Notes under the pieces: generated by a model | What the model was told of the DNA's origin: nothing | Seen by the model: the letters and a program-made list of their open reading frames with translations, nothing else | Database searches by the model: none | Source: Tachypleus tridentatus | Taxonomy: Eukaryota > Arthropoda > Merostomata > Xiphosura > Limulidae | DNA length: 64,000 nt | NCBI RefSeq assembly: GCF_004210375.1 | Contig: NC_134830.1 | Location: 11,532,001 to 11,596,000, forward strand | Reading direction: 5' to 3' | Position numbers and translations under genes: made by a program | Part shown: in pieces, positions 60,001 to 64,000 of the stretch | Layout of the letters: each line of letters begins with the position of its first letter | Numbering within the stretch: the first letter of the stretch is position 1

Positions 60001-62164
60001 CTTCGAATTTGAAAATATTTTTTATCAATGCTGAGCTTCTGATTAAAACAAACAAACACTAATATTTACCTGACATGCGCGGTTTCTGTTGAATTGTTCT
60101 TACGTAGCTTTGTCACCAATATTCGTACAACGTTGATTAAGAAGATAGTGTTTACCTGTAAAACAACAACCAACAACATAGGCATTCAAACTCCCGACCG
60201 TCTACATCTATGCACATATGTATATGTGTGTACATATAAATATAGATATCGTAGTAAATGGAGCGAGAAAGTGTATGGGAACCAACGTATAGTATTTATA
60301 TATACACCAACTTGTAATTATTTGAGTAGAGTTTCTTTTGTCCCTATTTCATCATGCTCTGCTCCATGTTTAGAACACATTTTTGTGTCCCCGTATATTG
60401 GTTAAGCTTATGTTTGTACTAAATAGATAAATAACTGAAACCTAATGGGGGTCTATATTTTCATTTTATGAGTCATACACTATCAAATTGGGCAAAAGTC
60501 TGGTGTACCTTTCCCGTCAAACCAAAATGATGCCGGCATGGTCAGGTGGGCAAGGAACTCGACTCGTAATCTGAGAGTCGCGAGTTCGAATCCCCGTCAC
60601 ACCGTACATGCTCGCTCTTTCACCATTGAGATGTTATAATGTTGCAGTAAATCCCACTATTTGTTGGTAAAATAGTAGCTTAAGAGTTGGCGGTGGATGG
60701 CGATAACTAACTGCCTTCCATCTGGTCATTAACTGCTAAATTAGGGACGTAGATAGTCCTCGTGTAGCTTTGCACAAAACTCAAAAACAAATCGATGTAC
60801 TTCCGAGAAGAGGCGAATATAGAACATTCGAAGAGACAAATAACGAACGGTAAGTTAAACCAAGAAAAACTCCAAAAATATTTGTAAATTATTAAAGTCA
60901 CTAGACAGTTTGAAGATATACTACATTCTCTGCTAGTTATATAATAAATATTGAAATAATTTGGTTTGATTGATCTATTAATAGTTATTTCTATGTATCC
61001 CAAAACATGAGTTTTGTATCTATCCATATACAAATGACGTCCGTATCTTGGTTTATTTGTTTGTTTTTGAATTTCGCGCACAGCTAGCTACACGAGGGCT
61101 GTGCGTTAGCCGTCCCGCATTTAGTGTGTAAGACTGAAGGGAAGGCAAGTAGTCATCGCCAAGTCTTGGGCTATTCTTAGACCAACGAATAGTAGGATTG
61201 ACTGCCAATAATGCCCTCACGGCTGAAAGGGAGAGCATGTTTGGAGTGAAGAGGATTTGAACTCGCGACCTTCGGTTTACGAGTCAAGTGCCTTAACCAC
61301 CTGACCGTGCCGAGCCTCTATATCCTGGTAGAAATAGTTTAAAAAAAAAAAGGTTTTGATGTGTATTTTATATCGATATTCTATCAATCTAAGCAATAAT
61401 TTTTATTGACTACAGAGCAGGGAATGGCTGAAGAAATATTAAAAATACCACCACTAAAAGAACCAGTAGAATGATAAAAAACAACAAGTGATACTTGTGT
61501 AAACATAAGATAGATATTCTTATTTATATTTTATACGTTATTAAAACATCCGTACAGAAATGTTTATCGTAGTTCTAATCACTTCTCAGTTTAAAGGATC
61601 CTTGGATTTCTACATCAAGAAATTTCCGTGAAGAAATACAGGGATTATTTGTAGTAGAATACATTTTCAAATAATTAACGTTCCTTGAGCTACTAAAAGC
61701 GCCACTAAAACAATCAGTAAATGAATTTTTTGTCCAGGATTATTTATTCTTCTAATGCACGTGTATAAAAGTGACTCAATTTCAACGTTTTCCAAATAAA
61801 GAGTTTTTAATAACCTTTTAATTGAATTCTTTGTATTAACTGTAATAATTCACATTATGACATCGACTTCCTTTCTTTGCCACTAAAAACACTAAAGATT
61901 GTAACTATTTGTCAAAATGACTTGTAAGTGTATGTTAAAACACAGATATGTTTTGTTTTATTTTATTTTATAAAAGAAACATGAGTGTAATGCAGAAGGA
62001 AGAGATTAGCACATAAGAAAATAAACTACATACTATGAGAGCCGTAATCATGGGTCCTGTAACGATCCATATGTAATATGTTTTTCCGTACCCTTTCCAA
62101 CATGGCGTATTGAGGAACCAAGCCATGATTATTGACCATGAAATGATAAATAGTAACGGCAAAC
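53780..62164 (-). CDS. Secretin-family (class B1) GPCR, exons for TM4 to C-terminus (5' exons outside window)
   Basis: Five minus-strand exons join with matching phases into about 226 residues. In order they give TM4 and loop 2 (LPLLFIISWSIIMAWF, CWKGYGKTYYIWIVTGPM), TM5 and loop 3 (VNTIFLINVVRILVTKLR), TM6-TM7 (KAIKATALLFPLLGITHLLF, AYMITNALFQSSQ), the end of TM7 (GLFVAVLYCFMNSE) and a 95-residue tail. The loop-2 CW, the PLLGITHLLF block of TM6 and the QG.FVA.LYCF.N.EV block of TM7 are diagnostic of class B1 peptide-hormone receptors. The GPM and PLLGIT words resemble CRF/DH44 and PDF receptors most, but I cannot assign the ligand. All visible splice sites are GT-AG and no stop interrupts it, so the gene looks functional. 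Upstream exons (TM1-3, extracellular domain) were not found up to base 64000. Confidence 0.9.
54684..54706. repeat. TA dinucleotide microsatellite
   Basis: Uninterrupted (ta) run of about 22 bases just right of the last receptor exon, inside its intron. A similar, interrupted AT palindrome lies at about 51896-51931. Confidence 0.9.
55136..55312 (+). mobile_element. SINE family 1, head missing, in receptor intron
   Basis: Starts at cgtgttataatgtgacggtc and runs through body and tail to aaacaaaacc. It is opposite in orientation to the host gene. Confidence 0.9.
56314..56355 (-). CDS. Class B GPCR micro-exon: end of TM7 (14 codons)
   Basis: A 42-base exon, phase 0 at both ends, encoding GLFVAVLYCFMNSE. 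Acceptor ttgaatag, donor gtgag. A separate short exon for this block is a familiar feature of class B receptor genes. Confidence 0.93.
56600..56950 (-). pseudogene. Tc1-family transposase fragment in receptor intron
   Basis: The minus strand reads QCKPAGGSVVVWGTIMLQEM with one internal frame change, matching the VQAGGGSVMVWG block of Tc1 transposases. The rest is decayed. It lies just right of the 14-codon receptor exon. Confidence 0.65.
57154..57386 (-). mobile_element. SINE family 1, decayed, in receptor intron
   Basis: Minus strand; the body lacks the gacggtcaatccc part, and the head is weak (gcagagtgaaatgcctgatc). It is in the same orientation as the host gene. Confidence 0.8.
57863..58102 (+). 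mobile_element. SINE family 1, 5' half of head missing, in receptor intron
   Basis: Starts at ctcgtaatgtgagggtcgcg and continues through body and tail to a poly-A. It forms an inverted pair with the SINE at 57154-57386. Confidence 0.9.
58290..58560 (+). mobile_element. Strongly decayed SINE with a different head, in receptor intron
   Basis: The order gtgacagtcaatc, gtaagagtagat and gtcagtggtaatcat follows the family 1 body, but the head (gggctgcgtacctgaggttt) resembles the type at 20628 rather than the Thr-like head. Confidence 0.55.
58905..58985 (-). mobile_element. Short SINE family 2 tail and box B, in receptor intron
   Basis: caaagcgacacaagtggtta, ctctgcccaccacgggtatg and gaaacccgg are the reverse complement of the tail and box B of the copy at 13095. 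Confidence 0.75.
59245..59380 (-). CDS. Class B GPCR exon: TM6, third extracellular loop, TM7 start
   Basis: Acceptor aactgttttacag before 59380; donor gtaagt after 59245. One base completes the split arginine codon, then 45 codons follow: KAIKATALLFPLLGITHLLF, INLHDDGHLERAY and ITNALFQSSQ. Confidence 0.93.
60070..60155 (-). CDS. Class B GPCR exon: TM5 and third intracellular loop
   Basis: Acceptor ttgttttacag before 60155; donor gtaaat after 60070. It encodes VNTIFLINVVRILVTKLRKN then NSTETAHV and two bases of an arginine codon. The V.ILVTKLR word is the G-protein-coupling segment typical of the family. Confidence 0.92.
60532..60791 (+). mobile_element. tRNA-derived SINE, family 1, in receptor intron
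   Basis: Plus strand with head (ccggcatggtcaggtgggca), body and tail. A few bases of the ggctagcg segment are deleted near the tail. Confidence 0.92.
61056..61316 (-). mobile_element. tRNA-derived SINE, family 1, in receptor intron
   Basis: Minus strand, body shortened around catcgccaagtcttggg, head complete. It forms an inverted pair with 60532-60791, about 265 bp apart, in the same intron. Confidence 0.92.
61317..62033. other. Receptor intron sequence, nothing recognised
   Basis: AT-rich intron between the left SINE pair and the TM4 exon, with no additional exon in the receptor reading sense. Confidence 0.6.
62034..62164 (-). CDS. Class B GPCR exon: TM4 to start of TM5
   Basis: Acceptor tttcattttcag before 62164; donor gtatgt after 62034. 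The exon has two leading bases completing a codon (probably glycine) plus 43 codons ending GPMITALI. It contains the conserved loop-2 cysteine and tryptophan. Confidence 0.9.
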
Positions 62165-62644
62165 CTGAAAATGAAAGACTGCTACAATACTATGGAACGG
62201 CAAATTACAACAACAAATAAATATGTTACGTTCTGACGTAATTCATACTTGTTATAGCATTACATACCCTGGTGAAGCAGATCTTTGGGAAAAGAAACTT
62301 ATTATCATTGGACCCCTAGTGGTTACTTCATCACATTTAACCTAAACAAGACACTAAGAATTTTAACAGAATCACTAATTACTTTGACACATTCACGCAT
62401 GTAGATCTTAAAAAGTCTGTTGGGTAGGTACTTCATTACGTTACTGGCACGTTTTTAAATCACGTGTAATTAACCATTATAACTAATGAACAAAATAAAT
62501 AGAAGTTCTACTTACATAATACCTCTTACGCGTGTTTGTTGAGAAGATTAATGTGTTATGTTTACACATGGAAATGTTACCGTGGTAAAAACAATGAACT
62601 CTGAATGATGTTCACTAATATGGATATAACTTCTTAATCAACTC

Positions 62645-62755
62645 TCTTAGCATACAGCTACACAATAGACTATCTATGTTCTGTCCACCACGTGAATAAA
62701 ACCCAGCTTATAAGTCAGCAGACTGCCGCTGTGCCACTGGGCACAATCTGCCATT
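62645..62755 (-). mobile_element. Short tRNA-derived SINE remnant, family 2
   Basis: cagctacacaatagactatc and ctgtccaccacgtg, then accgctgtgcca-type head words (gactgccgctgtgccactgg), correspond on the minus strand to tail, box B and box A regions. Confidence 0.7.
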
Positions 62756-62835
62756 TACTACTTGTAGAAATGTACAGGCAGCCAGGAAGTGAAATATTTT
62801 ACCATTATTATTCCTCTAGGCCTTGTGAAAAGATT

Positions 62836-63105
62836 GGTTTGTTTTAAATCTCGCGCAAAGCTACTCAAGGGCTATCTGCGCTAGCCGTTCTTAATTTAGC
62901 AAAGTAAGACTAGAGGAAAGGCAGCTAGTTATCACTACCCACCGCCAACTCTTGGTCTATTCGTTTACCACGACTAGTTGGATTGGCCGTCACAGTGTAA
63001 TGCTTCCACGTCTTAAAGGGGGAACATGTTTGGTGTGACGGGGATTCGATCCCGCGATCCTCAGATTACGAGTCGAGTTCCTTAACCACCTGGCCACACC
63101 GGTCC
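62836..63105 (-). mobile_element. tRNA-derived SINE, family 1, full length
   Basis: Minus strand with complete head (gattcgatcccgcgatcctc). It is flanked by near-identical words cttgtgaaaagat and cttttgaaaaagat. Confidence 0.93.
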
Positions 63106-63134
63106 TTTTGAAAAAGATCAGAACTAATCCGGTT

Positions 63135-63230
63135 TTTTAGATCTATACATAATCAATGAAATAGAGCCAATTAAGTGTTTAGATATTGACACAATCAATG
63201 AAATAGAGCTAAATAAGCTTTTAGAGTGTT
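63135..63230. repeat. Short tandem duplication, about 51 bp, two diverged copies
   Basis: aatcaatgaaatagagccaa and aatcaatgaaatagagctaa occur 42-52 bp apart with related flanks (ttaagtgtttag and aataagcttttag). Confidence 0.75.
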
Positions 63231-63239
63231 GCAGAACTG

Positions 63240-64000
63240 ATGGAGTAGAGCTTTGATTAGGCTTTGCCGAAACGGTGATGTAACATAAATATACTGTTAC
63301 TGATGAAGTAACACTCAAATCAGATGAAAAACCATGTAATGTATGTGACGTTTTACAGTCAAACATGTTGGCAACTATTATTGGTTTCTGAACAAAGCAG
63401 GCTATCTACATAGGTCACAACTAGAAATGAACCGAATGATGAAAATAAGTAATATAATATAATATGATACCTAATATTACATATATTGTATTTGTTATTT
63501 GTAATTATTCTAGGACGTTGCTTCATTCGTTACTCTTAGTAATATCTTCGGCTGTAATCCAAATAATATCTCATGTAGAAAATAACAATATTAACAGTGA
63601 TGTGTTTCATGCCTTTTTGTAGATTTATTTAATCATTGAAGAACAAGGCAGCACAGACACTACAACAAAAAACCTGTTGTTTATAAAAATAAGAAAACAG
63701 AAATTGGAATGAATTAATAATTATTGAAAGTTAAAAATTAAGGGAATCAGTGATCAACAAAATAAATAACAAGTTCAAAATAAACTCTCGTTGAAATCTG
63801 TTATGGTTTTTCTCTCCTTTTTTTCCAAAAATTTCAAGTGATGTTTTTTATTATTCTTCGCCAGATGACGCTCTTGGTACTCAACTTAAGTTTCTGGATA
63901 AGCTGGTTTACAACCATGTAAGTAAGTAATTCATAATCTCAACATAAAGAAATTAGATTATGGTTGAAATATGGCCAAGCTAGAAAATAAGTTCCAGTTT
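63240..64000. other. Probable upstream intron of the receptor gene; no exon recognised in that sense
   Basis: No TM1-TM3 exon is visible on the minus strand. On the plus strand a 53-base segment at 63865-63917 has exon-like borders and is reported as a finding. Confidence 0.45.

Noticed and set aside
60094..60405. Plus-strand 103-codon ORF
   Set aside because: It overlaps the well-supported receptor exon at 60070-60155 on the opposite strand and has no recognisable content.
41829..62164. The hormone and the receptor as a ligand-receptor pair
   Set aside because: Known eclosion hormone receptors are membrane guanylyl cyclases, not class B GPCRs; proximity alone, across an assembly gap, does not support pairing.

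Overview
This is a gene-poor, AT-rich, intron-rich animal genomic window dominated by repeats. It carries about 25 copies of a tRNA-derived SINE, remnants of Penelope-like, Ty3/Gypsy, non-LTR, Tc1, hAT and pogo-type elements, and several tandem arrays. Two host protein genes can be supported, both on the minus strand. One is an eclosion-hormone-like neuropeptide, a family known from arthropods. The other is a secretin-family (class B1) G-protein-coupled receptor. Together they point to an arthropod. The SINE, with its tRNA-Thr(CGT)-like head and long conserved body, resembles repeats I associate with horseshoe crabs (Xiphosura), but that assignment is from memory and is an inference.

Layout. 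Positions 1-11062 are two tandem copies of a 5-6 kb segment, each with a 31-bp minisatellite (about 1.5 kb in the first copy, 2.6 kb in the second), a SINE and a small pogo-type MITE. The duplication breakpoint lies inside a SINE. From 11.1 to 20.6 kb are SINEs in both orientations and a strongly decayed AT-rich tandem repeat. Positions 21.05-22.8 kb are a 135-bp satellite whose monomer contains two diverged copies of the SINE 3' tail module. Positions 23.9-26.95 kb are a mosaic of dead retroelements: a truncated Penelope element with a hammerhead-like motif, a Gypsy pol remnant with integrase ahead of reverse transcriptase and a SINE inside its RT, and an inverted non-LTR RT fragment. From 27 to 39.9 kb are SINEs, a dead Tc1 transposase and short tandem repeats. 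Positions 39.98-41.5 kb are a second Penelope element bounded by inverted hammerhead-bearing repeats.

Positions 41.83-42.31 kb hold the main exon of the eclosion-hormone-like gene, with its splice acceptor and signal-peptide segment repeated three times in tandem. A 500-base assembly gap follows (43816-44315), then hAT (44.5-45.8 kb) and Tc1 (46.9-47.9 kb) remnants. From 53.78 to 62.16 kb, five exons with consistent splice sites and phases encode the receptor from transmembrane segment 4 to the C-terminal tail. Its 5' exons should lie beyond the right edge. Its introns hold SINEs, including inverted pairs.

The two host genes are both neuropeptide-signalling genes. Known eclosion hormone receptors are guanylyl cyclases, so the receptor here is probably not the partner of the hormone. 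The rest of the window reflects the interplay of LINE-type retroposition (11-12 bp target duplications), tandem duplication and decay.
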